DNA of 41,680 nt, taken from contig CAIKND010000065.1 of NCBI GenBank assembly GCA_903828675.1, forward strand, positions 1-41,680, in the 5' to 3' direction. The position numbers and the translations under genes were made by a program. Shown here in pieces: positions 1-7,575 of this stretch. Positions within the stretch are counted from its first letter, which is position 1. Every line of letters begins with the position of its first letter. The notes below the pieces were generated by a model. The model searched no databases and had not been told where the DNA came from. It saw nothing but the letters and a program-made list of their open reading frames with translations. The DNA is from an uncultured Acidobacteriaceae bacterium. Lineage in GTDB: Bacteria > Acidobacteriota > Terriglobia > Terriglobales > Acidobacteriaceae.

Positions 1-384
1 CAAAGTACGCGCCCTTGACACCGGCCTCCCCACGCCGACGCCTTCCTACGCATTTTTTACGGCCAAGGGCCATAAAAAATGCCTTGACTAAGCCGACGCT
101 GTCATACATGGGCTATTTCCCTTTGGTCCCTCCGGGACAAGTAATCGCGTCCACTGGCTCCTATTTTCAGGGCAGATATTTCGCTTCGCTCAACATAGCA
201 CTGCCGCAGGGAGATTGCCTGGGCGCGGTCGAGTGACCGGCAACACGGACATTATGCGTTCCCGGGTCTCAGAATCGAGGCTTGGGCCATCTGCGGAACC
301 TGGGGGAGCAATCAGCGGTGAGATCCTGTGAGCCACTTTGTGGACCGGCACTGTTCGCCGGTCCACGAGATTCATGGCAATGCG
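1..384. other. Intergenic left edge, no gene seen
   Basis: I see no convincing coding region here. A 73-codon open frame on the plus strand lacks a ribosome binding site and resembles no protein I know. The only structure I can point to is the inverted repeat at 50-82. The stretch lies beyond the 3' end of the leftward GH51 gene, so it may hold that gene's terminator and the edge of the next unit. Confidence 0.5.
50..82. repeat. AT-rich inverted repeat with GC core
   Basis: GCATTTTTTA at 50-59 is the exact reverse complement of TAAAAAATGC at 73-82. The inner part holds a short GGCC/GGCC pairing. A stem with A/T runs at both feet could be a bidirectional intrinsic terminator or part of an interspersed repeat. 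Only the pairing is seen; the role is a guess. Confidence 0.4.
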
Positions 385-2532
385 CTACTTCGTCGTCTTC
401 AACTCCAGGACGCTAACCGAATACGGAGGAATCGACCGCGTAAAGTCGGAGCCGAATCCGGAAGCGTTTGCGATCACTGGAACGATTTTGGTTGGCTCGG
501 TGATTGAATTGGTGTCGTCTGGGCCGCTGCCACTTAGGGTGATGGTTCGCCCGCCGGACTCGACAGAAGAGACGCCGGTAAGGACGACATGGACAGATTG
601 CGCCGTACCGGCGCGATTCACGATCTTGACGAAGATCGTGCCCGTTTTGCTGTCACGAGTCGCATTGAAAGACATCAAGGGCACCTGTTGCGGCGCGGGT
701 TGCGGCTGTGGACCGGTGGGGGCAGCGAAGGGACCATGCGGCGGACGGGGACCGCGACTGCCGATGATTGCGGGGGTTGCCTGCTGCGGCCGCACAATGT
801 TGCCGATGCCGGAGACAGCGGGCGGCTGCCATTCCTTGCTCGGCACATCTTTGGCGGTGAGGGAAACTACCTCGTCGCCGTGGTAAGTCGCGAACATGCC
901 CTGCATGTAATAGGACGGAGAGCCATAGGAACTGATGGAGTTGTAGCCAATCAGGTCGGTAAGCCACTGCAGGCCGTCGGGGTCGACTCTCGTAAACAAG
1001 GGAGCATACGCTTCCATCTTCACCACGTGGGCGTTGCGCTCCAATCCCACCATCCATGCGGCGTCGCCGAGCGTGGCCGTCCAGTTCGGCGTCGGGTCGC
1101 CAACGCGTGTTGCCCATTCGCCGACGAATACCTCGTGGGGATTGTGTCCGGCGCCGAAGCCCGAAGTACGGCGCGAATCGTAATCGCTGGCGTGGGACGC
1201 CATTTCGTCCTCATTGCGCCGGTAATAGTGTTCGTCGATGACGTCCGCGAGGCGCGTGTTGACCGGATCGGTGGCGATCACCTTAAGGTTCGGGTATTTC
1301 GCCTTGATGGCATCGAAGAACTGGGCGAAGCGGGTCTCATAGCTTCCCGGCTGGTTATCGCCGCCGTCTTCATTGCCTACCTCCACGTATTGCATTTTAA
1401 ACGGCGCAGGATGACCGTCCTGGGCGCGACGGGCTCCCCAGGTGGTGCTGACATCTCCAGTGATATATTCGATCTCGTCGAGCGCATCCTGTATGTAGGG
1501 CTGCAATTCAGAGTGCAAAGTGATGCGGGCTCCGCCGCGCATGGAGTAGCCTGCATAGACTCCGAGTACAGGCTGCATGTTGAGGTCTTCGCACCAGTTC
1601 AGGAACTCAAGCAGTCCCATGCCGTCGGAAGACCAGTACCACCAGGAATCGTTAAAATGCCCCGGCCGCTGGGAGACGTCGCCTATTGTCTTCTTCCATT
1701 GGAATCGAGTCTCCAGCGTGTTGCCCTCAAGATAGTTGCCGCCCGGGAAGCGCAGGAAGGATGGCTTCATGCCGGCCAGAAGCTCCATGATGTCCGGCCG
1801 GTTTCCGTTGGGGCGGTTCTTGTAGGTTGGAGGGAAAAGCGAGACAAAGCCGAACCAGACGGTTCCCGGGCTGGCCGCCGTAAGGACGAATTTCTTCCCG
1901 GCGGTGACGGGCACCTTGCCAGTGGTTAGTGTTGCTTCATACTTCTTCCATTCCTGTGTGATGCCGGAGACGTTGGCGCTGGCGCGAATAGTGGTTCCAT
2001 CGTCGCCAACGATCGAGAGTGTGATTGGCCCGGTGAATCCCGGAGCCGCCTTGGCATAAAACGTCGCCTTATAGGTCGTGTCAGGTTTCGTCGGGATCCC
2101 CCAGAACCCGTCGTTCGAGATGCCGACACGCCCACCTGCGGCCGCCTTGTCAATGACGAGTTTCAGACTGGCGGGAACAGCTTCGTTGAAGGGCGTGCCG
2201 GGGTCGAGAGACATCGACCCGCTCGCGCCGCCCTGCTGCACGAGATGCCAGAACACAATCTCCTTGGGGTCTTCCTTGAAGTTTCGATTGCGTACAAGCT
2301 CCGCATACACCCCGCCGTCATAGGAGTAGTTGATCTCCTCGGTCATCAGGCCGTAAAAGGTAGGGCTGACATGCCCGGTGATTTGATCGGCCTGGATTTT
2401 GATTTCCGCGGCCTTTTCTGACTGGCCAAGCAGTGCGGTTTGCCCAGCGAGCGCGAGTGAGATGACTGCAATCACAAGCTTCCCAGTGTCGAATCTCTTT
2501 GGCGAAATGCGGTGCCGTGAATCGTTCGTCAT
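385..2532 (-). CDS. Exported GH51 alpha-L-arabinofuranosidase
   Basis: The 715-residue product should cleave terminal alpha-L-arabinofuranosyl units from arabinose-containing plant polysaccharides. An N-terminal hydrophobic segment (about residues 18-36) suggests export. A CBM4/9-like beta-sandwich follows (about 120-230), then the catalytic TIM barrel. The acid/base Glu lies in EVGNED (about E388) and the nucleophile in VGEWA (about E472), both typical of clan GH-A family 51. A proline-rich stretch near residues 600-640 interrupts the C-terminal beta domain and is unusual. The ATG is preceded by an AAGGAAGGG ribosome binding site. Transcription probably starts at the consensus promoter at 2649-2677 under a LacI-type operator. 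The family is clear; exact substrate is not. Confidence 0.9.
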   Translation of the reverse strand: MTNDSRHRISPKRFDTGKLVIAVISLALAGQTALLGQSEKAAEIKIQADQITGHVSPTFYGLMTEEINYSYDGGVYAELVRNRNFKEDPKEIVFWHLVQQGGASGSMSLDPGTPFNEAVPASLKLVIDKAAAGGRVGISNDGFWGIPTKPDTTYKATFYAKAAPGFTGPITLSIVGDDGTTIRASANVSGITQEWKKYEATLTTGKVPVTAGKKFVLTAASPGTVWFGFVSLFPPTYKNRPNGNRPDIMELLAGMKPSFLRFPGGNYLEGNTLETRFQWKKTIGDVSQRPGHFNDSWWYWSSDGMGLLEFLNWCEDLNMQPVLGVYAGYSMRGGARITLHSELQPYIQDALDEIEYITGDVSTTWGARRAQDGHPAPFKMQYVEVGNEDGGDNQPGSYETRFAQFFDAIKAKYPNLKVIATDPVNTRLADVIDEHYYRRNEDEMASHASDYDSRRTSGFGAGHNPHEVFVGEWATRVGDPTPNWTATLGDAAWMVGLERNAHVVKMEAYAPLFTRVDPDGLQWLTDLIGYNSISSYGSPSYYMQGMFATYHGDEVVSLTAKDVPSKEWQPPAVSGIGNIVRPQQATPAIIGSRGPRPPHGPFAAPTGPQPQPAPQQVPLMSFNATRDSKTGTIFVKIVNRAGTAQSVHVVLTGVSSVESGGRTITLSGSGPDDTNSITEPTKIVPVIANASGFGSDFTRSIPPYSVSVLELKTTK

Positions 2533-2626
2533 GGAACACCCTTCCTTGAAATCTCGTGCGAGGAATTGCCGCGACAGGCGCCATTTTTAAGTGGAGTGAC
2601 TATCGAAAATTATGAGCAGAACTAGT

Positions 2627-2644
2627 TGAGTAAACGTTTACTCA
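2627..2644. promoter_or_regulatory. LacI/GalR-type operator palindrome
   Basis: TGAGTAAACGTTTACTCA is a perfect 18-bp palindrome with the central CG step typical of LacI/GalR family operators. It begins about 5 bp downstream of the -10 hexamer and so covers the expected transcription start of the GH51 gene, the classic position for repression relieved by a sugar. No LacI-family gene lies in the window, so the regulator must be elsewhere. Confidence 0.75.
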
Positions 2645-2648
2645 GAGA

Positions 2649-2677
2649 ATTATAGGAAGATACCTATGGTTTGTCAA
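2649..2677 (-). promoter_or_regulatory. Consensus sigma-70 promoter of GH51 gene
   Basis: Read leftward, the sequence has TTGACA, exactly 17 bp, then TATAAT: both hexamers match consensus. Transcription would start near 2642, inside the operator palindrome, leaving a leader of about 110 nt before the ATG at 2532. Such a strong promoter with an overlapping operator indicates tight repression with high induced expression. Confidence 0.8.
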
Positions 2678-3286
2678 ACCGTATGTTTGTCCGGTTCCAT
2701 TCGGGCTGGGGCAAGATGGTGGAGATCTCAGAATTAGAGTGGGAGCACGAAAAGCACATCTCTGGAGCTCAAAAGCTCAAGTGATTCCACGACACTTATA
2801 CCGGAGATGCATCCCCGGTCTTCCGCCCGGAGGAGTCTTCCGCCGCCCTGCATTCCCGCAATGGAGGATTGCCGGATGTTGTGTCGCTGAAGTTCGCCGC
2901 ATGCGGCGGCGACAGAAACGCTGGTCCCCTTCGATTCCCTTCCCTGAGCTGCGGTCACCCCTCATGAACAGGGCCAGTTGAGATTCGTGGTTTCCCACCC
3001 ACTCGCCAGTAACCAACCCACGGACGAAGACCTTTCCGCGGGGATCCCGGAAAGCCGAATGGATGGGGCACGGGGCATATTTGGAAGGTTCAGGGATGGG
3101 GTAGGGGGCTATCTTGCGAGAAATGGGGCCAGAAGACGACCCGAAGCGGACGACTGCTCATTTTTGATGCGAAGCTGAGATTCGGGGCACTGGAGTTACG
3201 AAGCGGGGGAAGTGTCGAAGAAGGTGCGGGGTAGACGATCCTGATCTGGCAGAGTTAAACTCTTAACTTCCTGGAAAGGGATCGCC
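2678..3286. other. Intergenic region with degenerate repeat
   Basis: No credible gene between the two glycosidase genes. CCCACCC at 2994-3000 and GGATGGGGCAC at 3061-3071 are the two ends of the hairpin repeat seen elsewhere, here about 60 bp apart instead of about 23. An internal stem CTTTCCG (3032-3038) / CGGAAAG (3048-3054) lies between them. GTTAA-N4-TTAAC at 3254-3267, just before the next gene, could be an operator or chance. Confidence 0.45.
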
Positions 3287-4387
3287 GTGATGCTTCTGAA
3301 TCGCCGCATGTTTCTCGCGGGTTTGCTTGAGACCGCTGTTGCTGCTCGCACATCTGAGCCGACAAGCCTGGACTTCCGCGAACTGCTGCCGAGGCGTGTT
3401 TCAAGGAAGGCGGTCTTTCGCCAGAAGGACTTTATGGTCTGGTGCTCGAGCGTGGTGCGTACGGACGACGGCACCTGCCACATGTACTTTTCGCGGTGGC
3501 CACTGGAACTGGGGCACCGCTCGTGGGTGAGCCACTCGGAGATTGCTTATGCCACGGCCAAGCGGCCGGAGGGCCCGTTCACCTTCCATTCGGTCGCGCT
3601 GCCTGCGCGCGGCGCTGGGAACTGGGATGGGCACATGACCCATAACCCATGCGTGATTGCGCACGAAGGCAAGTTCTATCTGTATTACACGGGCAGCCAC
3701 GGGCTGGACACATGGAGGCCGGACAAAGCGGCGAGCGAGGAGGACTGGTGGGTTCATCGCAGCCATCAGCGTATTGGGGTGGCGGTGGCCGATAGCCCGG
3801 CGGGGCCCTGGACGCGCTTCGACAAGCCACTGATCGACACTCCGGAATACGGGCAGGGGATTATTGGCGTGCCTTGCGTGACGAAGCGCCCGGACGGCGG
3901 CTTTCTACTGGTCTACAAGACGCTGGCGCCGGGGGAAGGCAAGTTTGGCGGCGGCGTGTTTCACTACCCGGCCATTGCTTCGACGCCGCTGGGACCATTC
4001 GTGCGCCATCCGCGGCCGATGGTGGACAAGACGAAGATCTTCAACCGGCACTTCGATTTCCATATTGACGACCATGTGGAGTGGTACGGGGGCGACGGCT
4101 ACTACGCGATTGTGAAGGACCACGACGCACCTTACCTGACCGAGTACGGCAAGTGCCTGTACCTGATGGAGTCCGGCGACGGACTGGACTGGCACACCGC
4201 CGCTCACCCGCTGGTGACGCAGTTTGCACTGGATTGGGAGGATGGGGTTCACGAGCAGTTTGAACGGCTGGAGATGCCGAAGGTGTTTCTTGAAAAAGGC
4301 CGCCCAATGGTGCTCTATCTGGCCGCATTACCAGCGGGCGAAGCCACGGAGCACTCATTCAACATCGCGATCCCCTTGCGAAGGTGA
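3287..4387 (+). CDS. Exported GH43-like five-bladed propeller glycosidase
   Basis: The 366-residue protein resembles the GH43/GH117-type beta-propeller hydrolases. Repeated blade signatures include MYFSRW, FYLYYTG, GVAVADSPAGPW and a HMTHNPCV segment near residues 116-123 that likely lines the active site. The N-terminus (NRRMFLAGL) looks like a Tat-type or other signal, so the enzyme is probably periplasmic or secreted. Start may be GTG 3287 or ATG 3290; GGAAAGGG upstream serves either. It follows the arabinofuranosidase in opposite orientation, suggesting a shared theme of plant-sugar use. I cannot assign substrate or place the catalytic acids with certainty. Its 3' end overlaps the next, convergent gene by 33 bp. 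Confidence 0.7.
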   Translation: MMLLNRRMFLAGLLETAVAARTSEPTSLDFRELLPRRVSRKAVFRQKDFMVWCSSVVRTDDGTCHMYFSRWPLELGHRSWVSHSEIAYATAKRPEGPFTFHSVALPARGAGNWDGHMTHNPCVIAHEGKFYLYYTGSHGLDTWRPDKAASEEDWWVHRSHQRIGVAVADSPAGPWTRFDKPLIDTPEYGQGIIGVPCVTKRPDGGFLLVYKTLAPGEGKFGGGVFHYPAIASTPLGPFVRHPRPMVDKTKIFNRHFDFHIDDHVEWYGGDGYYAIVKDHDAPYLTEYGKCLYLMESGDGLDWHTAAHPLVTQFALDWEDGVHEQFERLEMPKVFLEKGRPMVLYLAALPAGEATEHSFNIAIPLRR

Positions 4388-5071
4388 GGCGCTACGGGAG
4401 CCGGCTTTCGCAGCAGCCAGGAGAGCCTCTTCCACGATTTTTGCTGCTCTGCGTTCCCGGGCCTCGACGCTTTCGTAATAGAAGAGACCGAGCAGATGAT
4501 TGCGGCGCTGGGTGGGGGTGAGGGCGTTCCAGCCTTCGAGGGCGCGGGGCAGGCGCTGAAAGGCCGCGCGCAGGACCGGCGGCGGCTCGGTTTCGCCTTC
4601 CATGGCCAGGAAGAGCCGCTCGGCCATTTTCTCTGCCCGCTTGAGCCGTGTGGGGGCGGTCTTGGCCTCGCCTACCCATTTACCGATCTCCCTGCGCATG
4701 GACGGGCTCAGGGCATCGAACCACCGGCGCAGCTTGCAGTCTGCTTTGAGGGAATTCGCCAGCTCGGCTGGAATCAAGGTTGGGCGCCATTCCATGTCTG
4801 GCTCAATGCTGATTCGCACTTTGACGCCAGACGCAGCCTTTGCCCCGGCCTGCATCGCCCGGTTGACGAGCAGGATGTGGCCGGCGCCGCTGGGGTCAGG
4901 GAACAACGAGGTTCGGAAAGGGAAGCCCTCGATTTCTCCACGCACACGGCGACCTTTGCGCACCGGCCATGCCTTGGCGATGTCGAACGGAATGCGTGCG
5001 ACCACCCAGCGGAGGCGGGTGCCATCCGGTTCGAGCATGGCGCTGAAGGTCTTGAGGACGGGCTGGTTCAT
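4355..5071 (-). CDS. DUF1905/YdeI-OmdA family protein
   Basis: The 238-residue product has an N-terminal DUF1905 beta-barrel domain (about residues 1-95, with the FPFRTSLFP segment) and a C-terminal helical YdeI/OmdA region (about 125-215, including LSPSMRREIGKWVGEAKT). Family members are annotated as bacteriocin-protection or OmpD-associated proteins, but the biochemical role is unknown. The start at 5071 is chosen because GGAGG sits just upstream; the frame is open further but that part overlaps the kinase gene and looks non-coding. It lies 43 bp downstream of the kinase gene in the same direction, so the two may be co-transcribed. Confidence 0.8.
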   Translation of the reverse strand: MNQPVLKTFSAMLEPDGTRLRWVVARIPFDIAKAWPVRKGRRVRGEIEGFPFRTSLFPDPSGAGHILLVNRAMQAGAKAASGVKVRISIEPDMEWRPTLIPAELANSLKADCKLRRWFDALSPSMRREIGKWVGEAKTAPTRLKRAEKMAERLFLAMEGETEPPPVLRAAFQRLPRALEGWNALTPTQRRNHLLGLFYYESVEARERRAAKIVEEALLAAAKAGSRSASPSQGDRDVE

Positions 5072-5114
5072 ACGCCTCCAGGCAGCATCAGTATGCATCC
5101 GGTTGAGTTGTACC

Positions 5115-6545
5115 TCAAGCGGAATAGAACCACGAGGGCTGCAGGTATGGCAGGAAAACGGTGAAGACCGCGCCCTTCCTTGGTGCGCTGCGGACTTTGA
5201 GCACGCCTTTGTGCTTGGAGACGATGACCTGGCTGACCCATAGGCCAAGGCCGACACCGGGGGTCTCCCAGGCAGTAAAGAATGGTTCAAAGATGCGCTT
5301 CTCAACCGCTGACGCCATTCCCACTCCGGAATCGGCCACGGTCAAGCGAACCCCGGCGATGCTTCTCTCCCAGTCACGCGCAGGGCTGATGCGCAAAAGC
5401 AACCGCGGAGCTGAGGCTCCCTTCATTGCAACCAGAGCGTTTCCGATGAGGTTGATCATGACCTGGCGAATTTCGCCGGAAAAGCACAACAGGCGGCGTT
5501 GAGGCTTGTAGCGGCGCTGAATTCCAATGCCAGCCTGGCTGATCCGGTCAGCGTAGAGAGCCAGGGCAAACTCGACAATCTCCCCCAAATCGGCAGGTGC
5601 CGCGCCGACACCGCGGCGGTCAAGTCGAAACGCGGCAGTTGCAGTCCGGCCTACTCGGGCAAGCTCAGTCTGTGCCCGGGCGAGATGTTCGCGGGCCTCG
5701 GGGATGGAGGTGGCGTACTCGGCCATGTAGAGCAGATTGGAGACCGCTTCAAGAGGGTTGTTGATCTGATCCGCAATTAAGCTGCTAAGGCGGCCGGCCG
5801 TTGTCTGTTTTTCGCTTTCGAGGAGCGCCGATTCGGCTTGCTTGCGCCTTCTGTCGGCCTGGGCGCGGCCCGCCATCTCCGCGCGCAAAATCTTGAATGC
5901 ATCGGCAAGCAGGTGAGCGCTCTCTTCAATCCGCTTCTCCAATTCGACCTGGGAAGCCTGAGCCTCTTGGAGGGAAAGCACCATCTGGTATGCGCCGGAA
6001 GCGAACTTCGCCAGGATTTGCAGAATCCGCGCGTCCTCCGCGTCGAAGCGGAGATCTGGAGTGTGAGCGACAACCCAGAGCGTTCCCGCCGGCCCGCCGT
6101 CAGTAGACCAGGGCGCCAGCAGGCTCTCGTAGATATGCGGTGAGACGCCACGCAAATCGGGATAAAAGCGATCCGGCTCATTGAAAAGCAGAACGCGATT
6201 CCGGGCAATGGCAGTGCCGCAGGGGCTGGCGCTTCGAGGCAAGGTGCCGAAGATATTCGGCGAGAGGCTGCCGGCGATTGCGTGCCACCGGAACAGGTCG
6301 CGCTCATCGGACGGCTCAAGAATGCTGATGCCTGCCGAGCCGGCGTGGCATAACTTCATGGCCAATTCCGCCACTTTATGAAGAACGCCGCCGGGGTTGG
6401 TCCGCAGTTCTTCCGCCAGATCGAGCATCGCGTGGCTTTGAGCTTCATAATCTGGAGGCCTCGACGGGCGCATGACGAGCTCTGAAGTTATGAGAACGTC
6501 ATCGACGCTGTTCGCAAATTCACTCATGGGGGAAATTGCTTCCAT
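5115..6545 (-). CDS. GAF-domain sensor kinase lacking acceptor histidine
   Basis: The roughly 476-residue protein has a GAF sensor domain (about residues 40-190), a coiled-coil (about 195-250), a HisKA-like dimerisation helix and a complete HATPase_c domain: N box INLIGNALVAMK, G1 VADSGVGM, F box IFEPFF, G2 GVGLGLWV. There is no membrane segment, so it acts in the cytoplasm. The H box, normally AHEINNPLE, reads ADQINNPLE: the phospho-acceptor His is Asp (codon GAT, 5769-5771). It may be a pseudokinase, an ATP-binding scaffold, or phosphorylate in another way. No response regulator lies nearby. The start at 6545 has GGAGG upstream; ATG 6527 is an alternative. Confidence 0.85.
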   Translation of the reverse strand: MEAISPMSEFANSVDDVLITSELVMRPSRPPDYEAQSHAMLDLAEELRTNPGGVLHKVAELAMKLCHAGSAGISILEPSDERDLFRWHAIAGSLSPNIFGTLPRSASPCGTAIARNRVLLFNEPDRFYPDLRGVSPHIYESLLAPWSTDGGPAGTLWVVAHTPDLRFDAEDARILQILAKFASGAYQMVLSLQEAQASQVELEKRIEESAHLLADAFKILRAEMAGRAQADRRRKQAESALLESEKQTTAGRLSSLIADQINNPLEAVSNLLYMAEYATSIPEAREHLARAQTELARVGRTATAAFRLDRRGVGAAPADLGEIVEFALALYADRISQAGIGIQRRYKPQRRLLCFSGEIRQVMINLIGNALVAMKGASAPRLLLRISPARDWERSIAGVRLTVADSGVGMASAVEKRIFEPFFTAWETPGVGLGLWVSQVIVSKHKGVLKVRSAPRKGAVFTVFLPYLQPSWFYSA

Positions 6546-6750
6546 TTGCCTCCAGGCTTCCCTCGTACAGTTGGCAACCATGATAGGCAGGAACCACCAA
6601 CAGTGAACTTGCGCTTTGTCATGGAGCGAAGATGTCACTTGCAGATGGACGCTGCGCCGAGAGCCTGCACAGCAGAAAGAGGGCGTGGAATGGCGCTCGG
6701 CACACAATCAGAGGCCGGTCCGTGTCGTTCGATCTTCTACACTAGGCTTT

Positions 6751-7575
6751 ATGGAAGTTCTGTATGGCCTGCACCCAGTAGAAGAAGCCCTGAAGGCAGG
6801 ACGGCGGCGATTCGACCACGTTCTGGTAGCCCAGGAGCGTCACGACCTGCGCCTGGAACAACTCGTAAACCTGTGCCGCCAATGCGGCGTGCGGGTCCGG
6901 CAGGAGTCGCGCGAGCAGTTGACGCTGGTGGCCCAGTCGCCCGCACATCAAGGTGTGGTGGCGCTGGTAAAAGCCCAGGAGTTTCTGTCGATCGAAGACC
7001 TGTTCACGCCCGGCTCTTCAGCGGCAAATGCAGCCGGCAATAAAGGTAACGCACGCCTGCTGCTGGCACTCGACGGCGTGGAGGACCCGCAAAACCTGGG
7101 TGCCCTGCTGCGCGTGGCCGACGGCGCGGGGGTGGACGGCGTAATCCTGACAGAGCGCCGCGCGGCACCTCTGAGCCCGGTGGCTGTAAAGGCGAGCGCA
7201 GGCGCAGCCGAGCACATTCGCATTGCCCGCGTGGTCAACCTGGTGCGGGCCCTGGAAGAACTCAAGAAGCAGAACCTCTGGATAATCGGACTGGACGAGC
7301 GCGGCACCTCCGACTACGATCAATTCGATCTGACGGGCAACTGCGTGCTGGTTCTTGGCCGGGAAGGCGCGGGGCTTCATGACTTGGTTCGCCGCACCTG
7401 CGACCATCTGCTGCGCATTCCCATGGCGGGCGGCGTTAGTTCGTTGAACGTGTCGGCGGCGGGAGCAGTGGTGCTCTACGAAGCCGCCCGGCAGCGCCGG
7501 AGCGCAGCTGCCGGTGCTCTCCCCGCGGCCGCAGGCGCGTCAAAACCACGCAAACAGAAAGGTTTGGGCTCATGA
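6751..7575 (+). CDS. rlmB: 23S rRNA 2'-O-methyltransferase RlmB (SpoU/TrmH family)
   Basis: The 274-residue protein has the N-terminal substrate-binding domain (about 1-75, starting VLYGLHPVEEAL) and the C-terminal SPOUT knot methyltransferase domain. SpoU motifs are present: LDGVEDPQNLGALLR (motif 1), VLVLGREGAGLHDLVRRTCD (motif 2) and IPMAGGVSSLNVSAAGAVVLYEA (motif 3). RlmB methylates the 2'-O of a conserved guanosine in the 23S rRNA peptidyl-transferase loop. The ATG at 6751 matches the family start. There is no clear ribosome binding site; TACACT lies 7 bp upstream of the ATG, so the transcript may be leaderless. Its stop codon overlaps the next gene's ATG. A related TrmH paralogue target is possible. 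Confidence 0.88.
   Translation: MEVLYGLHPVEEALKAGRRRFDHVLVAQERHDLRLEQLVNLCRQCGVRVRQESREQLTLVAQSPAHQGVVALVKAQEFLSIEDLFTPGSSAANAAGNKGNARLLLALDGVEDPQNLGALLRVADGAGVDGVILTERRAAPLSPVAVKASAGAAEHIRIARVVNLVRALEELKKQNLWIIGLDERGTSDYDQFDLTGNCVLVLGREGAGLHDLVRRTCDHLLRIPMAGGVSSLNVSAAGAVVLYEAARQRRSAAAGALPAAAGASKPRKQKGLGS

Noticed and set aside
589..1929. Long plus-strand open frame of 446 codons opposite the GH51 gene
   Set aside because: It lies antisense to a clear GH51 enzyme with catalytic motifs and is a by-product of high GC content.
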